A stretch of DNA of 36,924 bases, taken from positions 1 through 36,924 of IMG/VR virus record IMGVR_UViG_3300025120_000200. One strand, written 5' to 3'. Shown here in pieces: positions 10,207 through 19,212 of the stretch (position 1 is its first letter; every line of letters begins with the position of its first letter). The notes beneath the pieces were generated by a model that searched no databases, was not told where the DNA came from, and saw nothing but the letters and a program-made list of their open reading frames with translations. The DNA is from a virus. The position numbers were made by a program, and so were the translations under genes.

Positions 10207-11328
10207 TTAATTTCGTTCTACCTTAAATATGAAATTGTGGTCTCGTATCTCGTAGCTTACACCATCATCTTCGGGTACTTTAATTAGAAGTCTGTAGTAT
10301 CTCTCAGGTTGAAAGCTATCTAAGTGTAATCTAAAGAACGAGCCTTTGTTGTTTGAGGCAAGGTATGTGTATTCTGAGAATGGTATTACTGATTCATCAG
10401 ATCCTGCATAATACACAGCGTATTGTGATCCAGTTGGTAGTCTGTATGAGTCCAGAAATAGGGAAGCTGTTTGGTATGCTAACGCTGGATATCTGTATCG
10501 TGGTGCAAAGACAAACTTGGGTCTAGAAGTCTCCTTGTAAGATTCTCGTAGGTTTGTACAAACTAAATTATAATCCTCATCTGTGTCTAAAACGTCTAAT
10601 GATCCAGTATTAGTTTGATAGTTAGATTCGTCATACCTCGCTTCGAGTACTGGTGAATATATTGTATGAGTTTCCTTACTGTAGAAGCTTAGGTTATTAA
10701 ACTTGGCTAGCGACCCTTCGTCGGCGTCGGTCTTCTTTATAATGAATCCGTTGAAATCAACAGAACCGCTTTGCACTTTACGTATGATGTCAGTAACATC
10801 CATATCGACGTCAGTGGATTGGTAGCTGTAAGATTCAGAAGCTTCGCATGACGTGTACCAAGTTGCACCTCCTGGATTAATTGTAAATGATCCGGTTGAG
10901 TTAAGGGCGTAGGATCCCGTTTTCCATGAAGTTTCTGGACTAGTTAATCCATCTCTATAATACCAACTACAACCCTCTGTTGATGCTGGTGTCGTTCCTT
11001 TTTTGCCTATACCCATATTCCAAGATTGGGACACAGGAAAGGCTTGTAGTGTATAAGCCAGAGGAATTTCGGAGGCATCTGTAGCGTATAGTCTCAAGCC
11101 AAAGTTGAATAGATTTGGATCATACCCTAAATCCACAATACTCTTTGATACATTAGTGTAATCAAAATCGATCATGATTCTTGAGTTGAAGCTAGAAGTC
11201 TCTGCTGCGCCAGTCGATCCAGTAGCTGCTGTCTTTGTTATCTCCAATATTTGATCCATTCCAGTATTTGTAGCTGGAGAGCTCTCATATATTGTTGTGT
11301 CTTTCTTTGGGTAGAATCTTAAAATCAT
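10207..11328 (-). CDS. Putative beta-sandwich structural protein (DNRLRE-like start)
   Basis: This 373-residue protein lies 1 nt after the gp6 gene and 10 nt before the large Ig protein. Its N-terminus, RFYPKKDTTIYESSP then TNTGMDQILEI, resembles the opening of DNRLRE-type beta-sandwich domains, which start with a D-T-x-[IV]-x-x-x-x-P-x-x-N-x-G pattern. VDMDVTDIIRKVQSG at about residues 170-185 fits the V-T-x-x-V-x-x-W-x-x-G element of that fold. The second half is another beta-rich domain ending in VSYEIRDHNFIFKVERN. Placement right after gp6 argues for a baseplate wedge accessory or adaptor protein. The domain assignment is by eye and moderate; the structural role from context is stronger. 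Confidence 0.65.
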   Translation of the reverse strand: MILRFYPKKDTTIYESSPATNTGMDQILEITKTAATGSTGAAETSSFNSRIMIDFDYTNVSKSIVDLGYDPNLFNFGLRLYATDASEIPLAYTLQAFPVSQSWNMGIGKKGTTPASTEGCSWYYRDGLTSPETSWKTGSYALNSTGSFTINPGGATWYTSCEASESYSYQSTDVDMDVTDIIRKVQSGSVDFNGFIIKKTDADEGSLAKFNNLSFYSKETHTIYSPVLEARYDESNYQTNTGSLDVLDTDEDYNLVCTNLRESYKETSRPKFVFAPRYRYPALAYQTASLFLDSYRLPTGSQYAVYYAGSDESVIPFSEYTYLASNNKGSFFRLHLDSFQPERYYRLLIKVPEDDGVSYEIRDHNFIFKVERN

Positions 11329-11329
11329 A

Positions 11330-13270
11330 TCAATAGTTTACTACTCGTCCTTTTATATCTTTAGATGGATATTTTACTTCAAAAATCATTGGATCTAAGC
11401 TTGGGTATAATATTCCGTTTTTTGTTGCCTCTTTTATGCCATATGTAATGTTACTGTATCCTGCACTCGAATCGTTGAGGTTGTTTATTGTAACGCTTGT
11501 CACAGTTTGTACGCCTGGCTGCTGAAGAAGTAAATTGTAAATATCACTATACTGTATAGGTTGACTTATCTGCCATTTATCTATAGCAAAGAAGTCTTCT
11601 ACAGCATTAACACATGCAAGTAGTACTTCGTTTGCATTACGATCTCGCAGAGGTATAATGTCAAAACTCACTTCAATGTTCACAATAAATGCATCACGTA
11701 AATTGATACTATCTGTCAGCATTCTATATTGAGATATGTAAGTTTTGAGATTTTCTTTTACTGCTTGATTTGTCGTTGTTATATTTTTGTTAGCATCATA
11801 TCCTAAAAGGTACATGTTCATAGCTAGTGGATTTGATACTGTGTCATTTACATCACTAGTCAATAGATTGTTTTGCTCATCTGGTGTAATGAAAACCTTG
11901 ACTACACTTCCAAACTTAGGTGGCATTGCCAATGCTCTAATCATATAATCGTCTCTAGTTACTGCTCTGTTTTGTGAGGCAAGTTGTTTGAGTGCATTCT
12001 GTCTAACCTCTTCTAAAGTTTCTTGCGATCTTCCACCGATGGCGGGTTTTGGGTTGTTACAAGCTATTGAGTTAAGTACTGTTGAATTTAATATTCCGGT
12101 ATCTGGAAAACCTTTAGTTGTTGTATCAACCGCTGTTAAGTTTGTTATTTGATCACTTCCTACATTTGTTCTTGTACCACCCCCTACTAAATAGGTTACA
12201 GTTAGTGTTGTGTTTGATGGTGCTATTCCATAGGCTTTTGTTATACCTGGTGAGTTAGGATCAATAGATTGATCTATGTCAATTTTACCGGTTGGTAAAT
12301 TTAATCCAATGTTTTCTGGTGTTGGTAGTAAGTCTTCATCAGCCGATGTACTTATTCCACTACCAAATTGTATCTCAATACCATCGTCAAGTATGCGTGT
12401 GACAAAACGTCTTGGTGTCTTTTTGAGTTTTAGTAGGTATGGAATCTCGTCGCTGTATACTGCAGCGTCTGGATCATTTAAGGCTGTGTTTGTTATTTGC
12501 TCAAACACTGTATCTTGTGCTAAGTAGGGAACTTCAGTCCAAATGTTTCCGTCTGAATCTACTATGGAATCGATTCCAATATAATTAGGTGTGTTTACAT
12601 CGTTGAAAGGAATCTTAAACTTGTAAAACTTCTGAACACCTACTACATCTTCTTCTTGTGTTAGTAGTGTAGCAGAAACTGCTTTAGCAGATTTTTTAGC
12701 TAAATAGTATTCAGGATTTCCTGTTGTATCAATACTGTATACAGTGTACTCTATGGGGTCGTCTGCTGTGTTTATTGAGAAGTCAACAGCTTCTTGTATA
12801 TAAAAATTTACGACATCACTTTCGTTTGCACTGTACTCATTATCTCCAATTAATCGAGTTAAGGCAGCTTGTGCTTGCATTCCAGGCTGAATCTTTAAAG
12901 CGTATCGTGTATCAGGTTTTGCATTCTCACCAGTTCCAGTAGCAGGCATTAATTGGAAAATATCCAAATCCACACTTGACGGAACACTCACTTTAGGCTG
13001 ATATCCCATTGCAGCTGCGATTGCTAACACATTCCTACGCTCTGTGGCTTGTAATAATTGAGATTCTTTAAACTGTGAATCAATGTAATAGTTTAATGTA
13101 TCTCCTACATAAGCCATCAACTCTAGAAACATCATTCCAGGTGACGCTTCGTTAAAGTCGTTATAGGTGTTTGGGTAGTAGTTTTTAACAAACTCAACTA
13201 AACCCTGCTTGATAGTATCAAAGTCTCTTCCTAAGTATTCTATTTTTTTTGATGTATCAGTTTGAGGCAT
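11330..13270 (-). CDS. 6: Baseplate wedge protein gp6 (baseplate J-like)
   Basis: This is the T4 gp6-type baseplate wedge subunit; in T4 gp6 dimers form the continuous inner ring of the baseplate. The length of 646 residues matches T4 gp6 (about 660). The N-terminus carries the family signature: YLGRDFDTIKQGLVEF, then YNDFNEASPGMMFLELMAYVGD, split here as YNDFNEASPGMM and FLELMAYVGDTLNYYID. ERRNVLAIAAAMGYQP follows. The middle holds a baseplate-J-like core with GRSQETLEEVRQNALKQLAS and RAVTRDDYMIRALAMP, the typical elements around the J-domain helix. The C-terminal part has the IQYSDIYNLLLQQPGV element seen in baseplate J proteins. It sits 1 nt after gp25, the same functional pairing as in other contractile phages. 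Confidence 0.93.
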   Translation of the reverse strand: MPQTDTSKKIEYLGRDFDTIKQGLVEFVKNYYPNTYNDFNEASPGMMFLELMAYVGDTLNYYIDSQFKESQLLQATERRNVLAIAAAMGYQPKVSVPSSVDLDIFQLMPATGTGENAKPDTRYALKIQPGMQAQAALTRLIGDNEYSANESDVVNFYIQEAVDFSINTADDPIEYTVYSIDTTGNPEYYLAKKSAKAVSATLLTQEEDVVGVQKFYKFKIPFNDVNTPNYIGIDSIVDSDGNIWTEVPYLAQDTVFEQITNTALNDPDAAVYSDEIPYLLKLKKTPRRFVTRILDDGIEIQFGSGISTSADEDLLPTPENIGLNLPTGKIDIDQSIDPNSPGITKAYGIAPSNTTLTVTYLVGGGTRTNVGSDQITNLTAVDTTTKGFPDTGILNSTVLNSIACNNPKPAIGGRSQETLEEVRQNALKQLASQNRAVTRDDYMIRALAMPPKFGSVVKVFITPDEQNNLLTSDVNDTVSNPLAMNMYLLGYDANKNITTTNQAVKENLKTYISQYRMLTDSINLRDAFIVNIEVSFDIIPLRDRNANEVLLACVNAVEDFFAIDKWQISQPIQYSDIYNLLLQQPGVQTVTSVTINNLNDSSAGYSNITYGIKEATKNGILYPSLDPMIFEVKYPSKDIKGRVVNY

Positions 13271-13271
13271 A

Positions 13272-13715
13272 TTAATAAGTTGTTTGTTCTGGGTTGTCTG
13301 CGTTTACTGTAACATCTATTTGTCTTGTATCAAATTCGTTTCCAATTAAATTTATGCTTAATTGAATTCCTACTTGGTTTGGATTGGTATCCGAACTGCC
13401 TATTATGAGTTTTGAGATATTAATATAAGGTAGCTGGTGTTTAAAGCTCTCTCTAATCTGTTCCTCCATAACTTCTACAAAATCATCGGTAGCGTTATCG
13501 AATAGTACACCTCTAAGGTTGCATCCAAAAGTAGGCCGCATAGGTCTTTCGCCATGATTTGTTAGAAGTAAGTTTTTGGCGTTAGCTACTGCTGCGTCTA
13601 GGCTGGTGTATGTTGAGGTAAACGTAGAACCAGCGTATGAGCCAATAGGAATAGCTAATCCTATTGCTACATCGGTTTCAAAATCTAATGCTGGTTTGTT
13701 TATCTCAATCGCCAT
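13272..13715 (-). CDS. 25: Baseplate wedge protein gp25 (GPW/gp25 family)
   Basis: This is the small wedge protein that joins the sheath initiator region to gp6 in contractile tails. It has 147 residues, close to T4 gp25 (132). Family hallmarks are AVANAKNLLLTNHGERPMRP, followed by TFGCNLRGVLFDNA and an EEQIRESFKHQLPYI helix; the (R/E)R-x-x-(R/M)P-x-F-G-x-x-L core of GPW/gp25 proteins is intact. The start codon overlaps the stop of the upstream gene by 1 nt (TAATG type), and the stop is 1 nt before gp6. The family was originally called lysozyme-like, but enzymatic activity is not expected. Confidence 0.93.
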   Translation of the reverse strand: MAIEINKPALDFETDVAIGLAIPIGSYAGSTFTSTYTSLDAAVANAKNLLLTNHGERPMRPTFGCNLRGVLFDNATDDFVEVMEEQIRESFKHQLPYINISKLIIGSSDTNPNQVGIQLSINLIGNEFDTRQIDVTVNADNPEQTTY

Positions 13716-14137
13716 TATCTATTGTATTTTTTATCGTGTATTGCTTCTGCTGACTTCATAATTGATGAGTAGTCTTTAACAAAAGCGTCTGTTCCAGATG
13801 GAGGCATAGCTGTCTGTTGGCTAGCCATATGTCCAAATCCTTGTGCTTGATCAGCTGTGAATTGTGGTGCCATATCTGGATATGCACCGTCATCACCAAG
13901 TGGAGCTGCTTGACCACTTCTCATGGCATTTGCGGTTTCCATTAATATTCCATCCAAACTAGCATTTCCAGTCTTATGAATTGGTTGCTGAGTTACTGGA
14001 GCATGTGTGGTACTCTGTATGTCTTTAATGGGTTGTTTGTTTGTTTTTAGTGCTTCTCGTAACTCTTGTCGTATAACTGTTCGCACTTCTTTTCTGATAA
14101 TCTCCTTTAGGAGTTTTGCAAAATCTACTGCTTTCAT
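13715..14137 (-). CDS. Small helical protein at head of wedge operon
   Basis: This 140-residue protein is not recognised. The first 30 residues form one strongly charged amphipathic helix (FAKLLKEIIRKEVRTVIRQE), followed by a Gln/Pro/Thr-rich linker and a Met/Ala/Gly-rich segment with MAPQFTADQAQGFGHMASQQ. The C-terminus is lysine-rich. It is the first gene after a promoter-like motif and overlaps the gp25 gene by 1 nt, so it is probably co-expressed with the baseplate wedge. The terminal helix suggests a small adaptor or assembly factor, but nothing in the sequence proves this. Confidence 0.6.
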   Translation of the reverse strand: MKAVDFAKLLKEIIRKEVRTVIRQELREALKTNKQPIKDIQSTTHAPVTQQPIHKTGNASLDGILMETANAMRSGQAAPLGDDGAYPDMAPQFTADQAQGFGHMASQQTAMPPSGTDAFVKDYSSIMKSAEAIHDKKYNR

Positions 14138-14156
14138 AATAATAGTGTTGTTTTAT

Positions 14157-14164
14157 ATAAATAG
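14157..14164 (-). promoter_or_regulatory. Candidate late promoter motif, copy 2
   Basis: The coding strand reads CTATTTATATAAAA in the 35-nt gap between the coiled-coil gene and the wedge operon, ending 19 nt above the ATG at 14137. A canonical T4-type TATAAATA also occurs in the sense direction at 14174-14181, overlapping the stop codon of the upstream gene, so this gap could hold two elements. Confidence 0.55.
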
Positions 14165-14172
14165 GCATGTTT

Positions 14173-17100
14173 TTATTTATACCCTACAAATGGGAAGGGT
14201 GGTATTCCAGTTGCCGGGTTTGGAATACATAATCCGTTTATTGTCGCTAGTTGCAGTTCAAAGTTACGGGCTAGCTCTCTAACAGCTGCTGCTGTTCCTT
14301 CTATTCGACCATCAACTGTTAGTTTTTTAAAGGGGGTAGCAGTAAATACTTGAAAGGTTGCTCCGGCTGAGTTCTGCCATACAGCTCCGGTCCAAAACAA
14401 TGCTGATGCTATGTTATAAGCTATTGATTGAGGAATAAGGTCGTTCTTTAGTTTTTTATTTAGGATTGCATCTAACCTATCATTAAACTGTTTCTTCTCC
14501 TTATCTAGACGCTCTTTAATATCTTTTTTTATTTTAGAGGTTACCTTGTCGATCTGCACTTTTACAAAAGTTTCAAACTTTGCTACTAATTTCATAATCT
14601 CTTGAATTACTAAAAGAATCACAGAGCCTCGACCTTCGTTTAAGACTTTATACATCTTTTTCATAGACTCATATAATTTAGAATCGCCTAATCTTGCCTT
14701 AGCTTGGTCTTGTTGTTTCTTCCTAGCTTCACGTATATCATTCACAGTTGATGTTATAGCTCCTTGCTCCTCGATTCCAGTTCTTGGTTGTGTAGGTGTG
14801 TCGTCTAACTCAATAACTCCTATCATTTGTGCTAGCAGTTTTTGTACCTTTTTGAGGTATTTTTGTTCGATGTTGATGAGCATTGGCAGGAAGGAGGTTG
14901 ACTTGAGTACTTCAGACATCGCTTCTCCTTGCATAGAAGTTTTAATTTTCTGAAGTGTTGATATAAGCCCTTTGCTGTTAGATGGTGATGATGCAAAAGC
15001 TTCAATTATACCTACAACTCTTTGGTAAGACCTATCCGCTGCGTTTGTTAGAGATATTGATCCAACATCTAATTGAACTCTCTGTTGTAGGTTGCTGACA
15101 TCGAGCTTTAACTCATCAACAAATCCCGTAACACCTTCTTTAACTTTTCCAGCCGGACCAAGTGGTGTTTCGCTCATCCCTTTAATGATCAGTAATGCTA
15201 TACTTACAAATTGTTCGATCTGCTTCAGAGTATCAATCTCTTTTAGCATAATTTTTTTATCCTCTTCTTGCTGTTTGTAAATTGGACTACTTGAAGGTAC
15301 TCCTACAGTGAAAAAGTCGAATTTAGAATTGGCTATCTTTCTTAGAGGTTGTTCGTTTTTTGAAGAGGAAAAGTCGCCCTTACCTAAATTGACACCTACT
15401 GTAGCTGCGTTCTTTGATAATAAGACTCCTGCTGATACCTTCTTTTGTGTTTGTTCAATCTTCGTTTTATATTGATTGTAGGTCTCTTTTTTCTCTGCTA
15501 TTGCAGCTCTTCTAGTTTCAACATCCTTCAACTCTTCCGGAATGGGTAATGAGTTGATGATCTTTCTTTCAATGTCTTTTGCAATAACCTTTGCTTTAGC
15601 AATCTGCTTATTGGTAAAGTTTTCAACTTTCTTTAGCTGCTTATCCATAAAAGCCTTAATGCGTGCTAGTAGTATATCTAACTTTTTTAGTACCGAAACA
15701 AGTGTAGCTTTCGGTCGTGTAGATTTTGATCTTTCTTTCTTGATACGCTTGAAATTCTTTATAGGAGGAATACCTTCAAACTCCTGCATCGTGTTTATTA
15801 AGCTAAAGAACTGCTCCTCTAATGCATATATTTTACCTTCCATCTGATCATACTTGGTATCAGTTTTTTCTAGGACTTTTCGGATCTCAAGAAAGTCTAT
15901 AGTTAGCGGTCCTATTGCTTGGTTGATAGGAGTGTATAAGTCTTTTAAACCTTGCTGCGACAAGTAACTTCTCAAACCACTACTTGGCTTTTCGGGAGAT
16001 AAATCTATACTTGAGGCGTTGGTAAGATTGCTCTTGGTACGTTCTTGTATTGATTCAAATTGTGTTTTTAAATCATTAATTTGAGTTATTACATCGTCTT
16101 TTAATTTTGTGCCTGCTTGCAGCAACGCTGAACTGTCTTTTGCTAGAGTACCAACTAACTTAACGTTTTTTTGTGTCTTCTTTATTGTTTCCTCGTTCTC
16201 TTTTTTTAACCGCTTAACATCATCAACATACTTCTTGAATAGCTTTTTTCGTTCAGATTGCTTTTTGCCATTAGCAATTTCATTAACTTTTTGAGCAATA
16301 AGATCTTCTATTCTTTTCTTTTCACCGTCAAGCTTTATTTTTATATTCTCTTTTTGAATCTGGACTTTCTTTTCTAGTTTTCGTATTTGAGGTTCAATAT
16401 TGTATCTGATAAATTGTATGGCTTTGATTGCTTGCTCAGCTTGCTTGATCTTCGGTCCGTATTTTTGTTGAGCATTGTTCTTATCCATCATAAACGTAAT
16501 AAGAAGGTCTCCAAAATTCTCAGGCTCAAGCATTGTTACAACAATCTTAACTATCTTTTGTGCGGCTGCTTTTAGTCGCTGTTGAATATATCTTTGAGTT
16601 TGGTTTGGATTAGATGTGACACGATTAGCCTCTTCTATATATTTAGTGACTTTTAGAATGTTGTTGTATGTTTGACGAATCTCATTAGGTGAAGACACTT
16701 TAAACTCCAGGTTCGTTATTGTGTTTATTACTGAAGCTTCTTCTGGAAATGCATCTTCAAATTTTATATTTACATTAATGTCAGATTTAGCTATTTCTTT
16801 TATCTCTTCACCTACACTAATCAAGTCAGCTTTATAAGCTATGAACATCTCCTTAGCCATGTCTCCTAGCTGCTTTATGTTGGCAGGTAGCTCTTTAACT
16901 TTGTCTTTTAACTCTTTAATGAGTTTGATTTGTGCTTGTATTTTTTCTTTTTGAAACTTTGCTTTTTTTATAACACCCTCGAGTGCCTGCTTTTTAAGTT
17001 CTAGATTTTGTTTGTTCAATAACAATTCCTTACCGTTGAAGTAAGCAAATATCGCTTTATTGAATCTTAAATTGTTAGGTTCGTTGAAGGGTTTTTTGAA

Positions 17101-17313
17101 GCTGTCGCCTGGGCCTGTACCGACTGGAGCAGGTGCTCCTGATGCTGCTGGTGATGGTAAGGTTGGAGGAATTCCGACTGGAGCTCCCGTCTCTATCGTC
17201 TTAACATAGTACTTAGTTATACCATCACAAAACTCACCCACATCTTTAAAATTTCCGTTTTTAAGATCGTTTAGTAATGGTTGTACAAATGTTAATTCAA
17301 AGTTAATAGGCAT
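14173..17313 (-). CDS. Very long coiled-coil tail/baseplate protein (possible tape measure)
   Basis: The protein has 1,046 residues from the preferred start; a frame extension gives an ATG at 17334. I prefer the internal Met at 17313 (MPINFELTFVQPLL) because it starts 4 nt after the upstream stop, whereas the longer form would overlap it. After a Pro/Gly/Ala-rich segment near residue 70, most of the chain is Lys/Glu/Gln-rich helix with heptad character, for example KKAKFQKEKIQAQIKLIKEL and DEKKRIEDL-type stretches. No clear membrane segments are visible. The final 100 residues are different: globular, with FWTGAVWQNSAGATFQVFTA and a Pro-rich end. The gene sits between the tail lysin and the wedge genes. 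A tape measure or hub-associated rod is possible; usual tape measures have hydrophobic patches that I do not see. Confidence 0.65.
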   Translation of the reverse strand: MPINFELTFVQPLLNDLKNGNFKDVGEFCDGITKYYVKTIETGAPVGIPPTLPSPAASGAPAPVGTGPGDSFKKPFNEPNNLRFNKAIFAYFNGKELLLNKQNLELKKQALEGVIKKAKFQKEKIQAQIKLIKELKDKVKELPANIKQLGDMAKEMFIAYKADLISVGEEIKEIAKSDINVNIKFEDAFPEEASVINTITNLEFKVSSPNEIRQTYNNILKVTKYIEEANRVTSNPNQTQRYIQQRLKAAAQKIVKIVVTMLEPENFGDLLITFMMDKNNAQQKYGPKIKQAEQAIKAIQFIRYNIEPQIRKLEKKVQIQKENIKIKLDGEKKRIEDLIAQKVNEIANGKKQSERKKLFKKYVDDVKRLKKENEETIKKTQKNVKLVGTLAKDSSALLQAGTKLKDDVITQINDLKTQFESIQERTKSNLTNASSIDLSPEKPSSGLRSYLSQQGLKDLYTPINQAIGPLTIDFLEIRKVLEKTDTKYDQMEGKIYALEEQFFSLINTMQEFEGIPPIKNFKRIKKERSKSTRPKATLVSVLKKLDILLARIKAFMDKQLKKVENFTNKQIAKAKVIAKDIERKIINSLPIPEELKDVETRRAAIAEKKETYNQYKTKIEQTQKKVSAGVLLSKNAATVGVNLGKGDFSSSKNEQPLRKIANSKFDFFTVGVPSSSPIYKQQEEDKKIMLKEIDTLKQIEQFVSIALLIIKGMSETPLGPAGKVKEGVTGFVDELKLDVSNLQQRVQLDVGSISLTNAADRSYQRVVGIIEAFASSPSNSKGLISTLQKIKTSMQGEAMSEVLKSTSFLPMLINIEQKYLKKVQKLLAQMIGVIELDDTPTQPRTGIEEQGAITSTVNDIREARKKQQDQAKARLGDSKLYESMKKMYKVLNEGRGSVILLVIQEIMKLVAKFETFVKVQIDKVTSKIKKDIKERLDKEKKQFNDRLDAILNKKLKNDLIPQSIAYNIASALFWTGAVWQNSAGATFQVFTATPFKKLTVDGRIEGTAAAVRELARNFELQLATINGLCIPNPATGIPPFPFVGYK

Positions 17314-17317
17314 AAAA

Positions 17318-19207
17318 TTATAATTGAGAACCAAGCCAAGCTAACGCTTGGAAGTGGTTTTTGCCACTTGGTGTGTTTGTACCTCCCGATATTCCAGCTT
17401 GTGATAATATTCCTTTTCCTCTACCATTAGATGGTCCCGTTATTACATTGTTTGCAGGTAGACCATAATTGCTTACTGCCTGGGCAACTGCTTGAGCTGT
17501 TCCACCGCCAGCACCGCTTCCATTCCAAGGTTCAACAATATATAATTGACTTCTCGAGAATCCATAATTTTTCATCGCTGAAGCCATTTGTTTAGCATAC
17601 TTAGCACCTGCACTAAATAATACAACTGGGCCTCCTCCGTTTGCTTTAACAGCTGCTGATGCACCATTAAAATTGTCTTTTGTAAATGCTGATACAGCAC
17701 CTTTAAATCCTTCTTTGAAGAAATTTATCTGACCAGCATGTGATACATCTGTAGTGAGTCCTGTGATTAGAATAGCCTTTTCACCTCCACCTGATGATGA
17801 AGCACCACCTCCAGATGTTCCTGATGCTCCTTGAAGACCTGAGTTACCACCTCCAGTTGGGATTTGGTTTAATCCAAGATCAGCATACCACAAGTTAGAC
17901 TCCTTATTTGCTTTTACAGCATAAGGTCCATTTGCAGCCTTACTAGGAATGTACTCAAAGTGCCACTCCTCGTTACTTACCGTTCTGACAAAGCCAAACT
18001 TGTGTGCGTTAAATGCAACCCACTTATACACAGCGTCATTTAATACTCTACTAAAGAACTTACGACTTCCGGTATTGAAGTCTAATGCAACACCATTACC
18101 GTGTTTTGATACTCCTGGAGGAGCAGTTGGCGCTTTAAACTGACTCGATCCTGCGTAAAATATAAATGCTTCATCTCCTGACTTTGATCCAAATTTACCA
18201 CTTACCGTCTTAGAGGCTGGATAGCTAGACTTCCATCTCCCTTTATCTCTCCTTAAAGACTCCTGTGTTGTAAACTTACCAGTCTTACCACTTGCTGATG
18301 TCCATCTCGCTGAGTTACCAGTTGCTGGTCTGAAGGCAGAATTTACGCTGAGTGTTATGCCGTCTCGTTTTGCTGCTGCTTTCATTTTAGTATATGCTGT
18401 GGCTGCATCCTTAGTACAACACTGACTACTAACTCTGTAAAGAGTGGTAAACTTGTTACCGGCATTATCTGATACTGGGGTTGTTAACTGTACTGGATCT
18501 AGATCACCCGCTACTGGATCTTTTGCTTTAGCAACTTGATCAGTTGTTAGTCTTATAGAGGAAGCAGGGATTGCTGTTTGTTGAAATTTATTGACGAGTT
18601 TTACTATTCCACTTTTTGTTTTACCTTTTTCTTTTACTGTTGAAAATCCTACAAAATATAATGCATAATCTTCATACAAAGTCATACCATAAAGCAGCGC
18701 GTTAGATGACAACCACTTCTTTACAGCAACATCAAACTCAGAAACCATTAATATTCGTGCGTGTCGTCTTGGGTCTAGATCCGTTGTATTAGGTACTGAG
18801 TATACAGAAGACTCTCCTCCAGCTGAACGGAATGGTTCGGCTAATGGTGGGTCAAAAGCACCTTTTGCTTTGGTAGCGCAATCATTTAAGTATGCTTCTA
18901 CTTTATTAAAATCTACTTGAGCTGCTCCAGTAGCTACGTCTGCAATTGAGGTAGCTGGATCTAATGCATTTGATAGTGTGGGGTCAAAGGAGTCAATTCC
19001 GTCTGGAGCTTCCACCCTATACTCAGGTCGTAATTTTGTTCTAAGATCATCTACAACTTCAAACTTAGATAGGTAGCTAGGTTTTAATGAGAGTGTTTGG
19101 GATGTTGTTTCTTGAAGCTTTGCATTCATCGCTTCAAAGTATTGTTGAGCTTCAGTCAATATTACTGAGTCTCCAAATTGTGATAGTTTTCCTTCTAATG
19201 ATGCCAT
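17318..19207 (-). CDS. Tail-associated lysin: M15 (VanY-type) peptidase with C-terminal hydrolase-like domain
   Basis: This 629-residue protein has three parts. Residues 1-250 are a phage-specific structural region. Residues about 255-425 match M15B D,D-peptidases: NSAFRPATG (291-297 region), the zinc motif SKHGNGVALD with His369 and Asp376, and EEWHFEY with His416 as third ligand. It would cut peptide crossbridges of the host peptidoglycan during infection. After a Gly/Ser linker (about 451-475) comes a second domain, KAILITGLTTDVSHAG, VVLFSAGAKYAKQMA, LYIVEPWNG, whose strand-turn-helix spacing resembles an alpha/beta-hydrolase or SGNH-like fold with Ser at the VLFSAGA turn; that part is tentative. 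There is no signal peptide, and the neighbours are hub and spike genes, so delivery on the baseplate is more likely than a role in lysis. Confidence 0.82.
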   Translation of the reverse strand: MASLEGKLSQFGDSVILTEAQQYFEAMNAKLQETTSQTLSLKPSYLSKFEVVDDLRTKLRPEYRVEAPDGIDSFDPTLSNALDPATSIADVATGAAQVDFNKVEAYLNDCATKAKGAFDPPLAEPFRSAGGESSVYSVPNTTDLDPRRHARILMVSEFDVAVKKWLSSNALLYGMTLYEDYALYFVGFSTVKEKGKTKSGIVKLVNKFQQTAIPASSIRLTTDQVAKAKDPVAGDLDPVQLTTPVSDNAGNKFTTLYRVSSQCCTKDAATAYTKMKAAAKRDGITLSVNSAFRPATGNSARWTSASGKTGKFTTQESLRRDKGRWKSSYPASKTVSGKFGSKSGDEAFIFYAGSSQFKAPTAPPGVSKHGNGVALDFNTGSRKFFSRVLNDAVYKWVAFNAHKFGFVRTVSNEEWHFEYIPSKAANGPYAVKANKESNLWYADLGLNQIPTGGGNSGLQGASGTSGGGASSSGGGEKAILITGLTTDVSHAGQINFFKEGFKGAVSAFTKDNFNGASAAVKANGGGPVVLFSAGAKYAKQMASAMKNYGFSRSQLYIVEPWNGSGAGGGTAQAVAQAVSNYGLPANNVITGPSNGRGKGILSQAGISGGTNTPSGKNHFQALAWLGSQL

Positions 19208-19212
19208 GTTAC

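Noticed and set aside
14174-14181. Canonical T4 late promoter TATAAATA in sense orientation
   Set aside because: This is the only sense-strand copy I found; it overlaps the GYK-stop codons of the coiled-coil gene and may be chance, so it is mentioned with motif copy 2 but not called separately.
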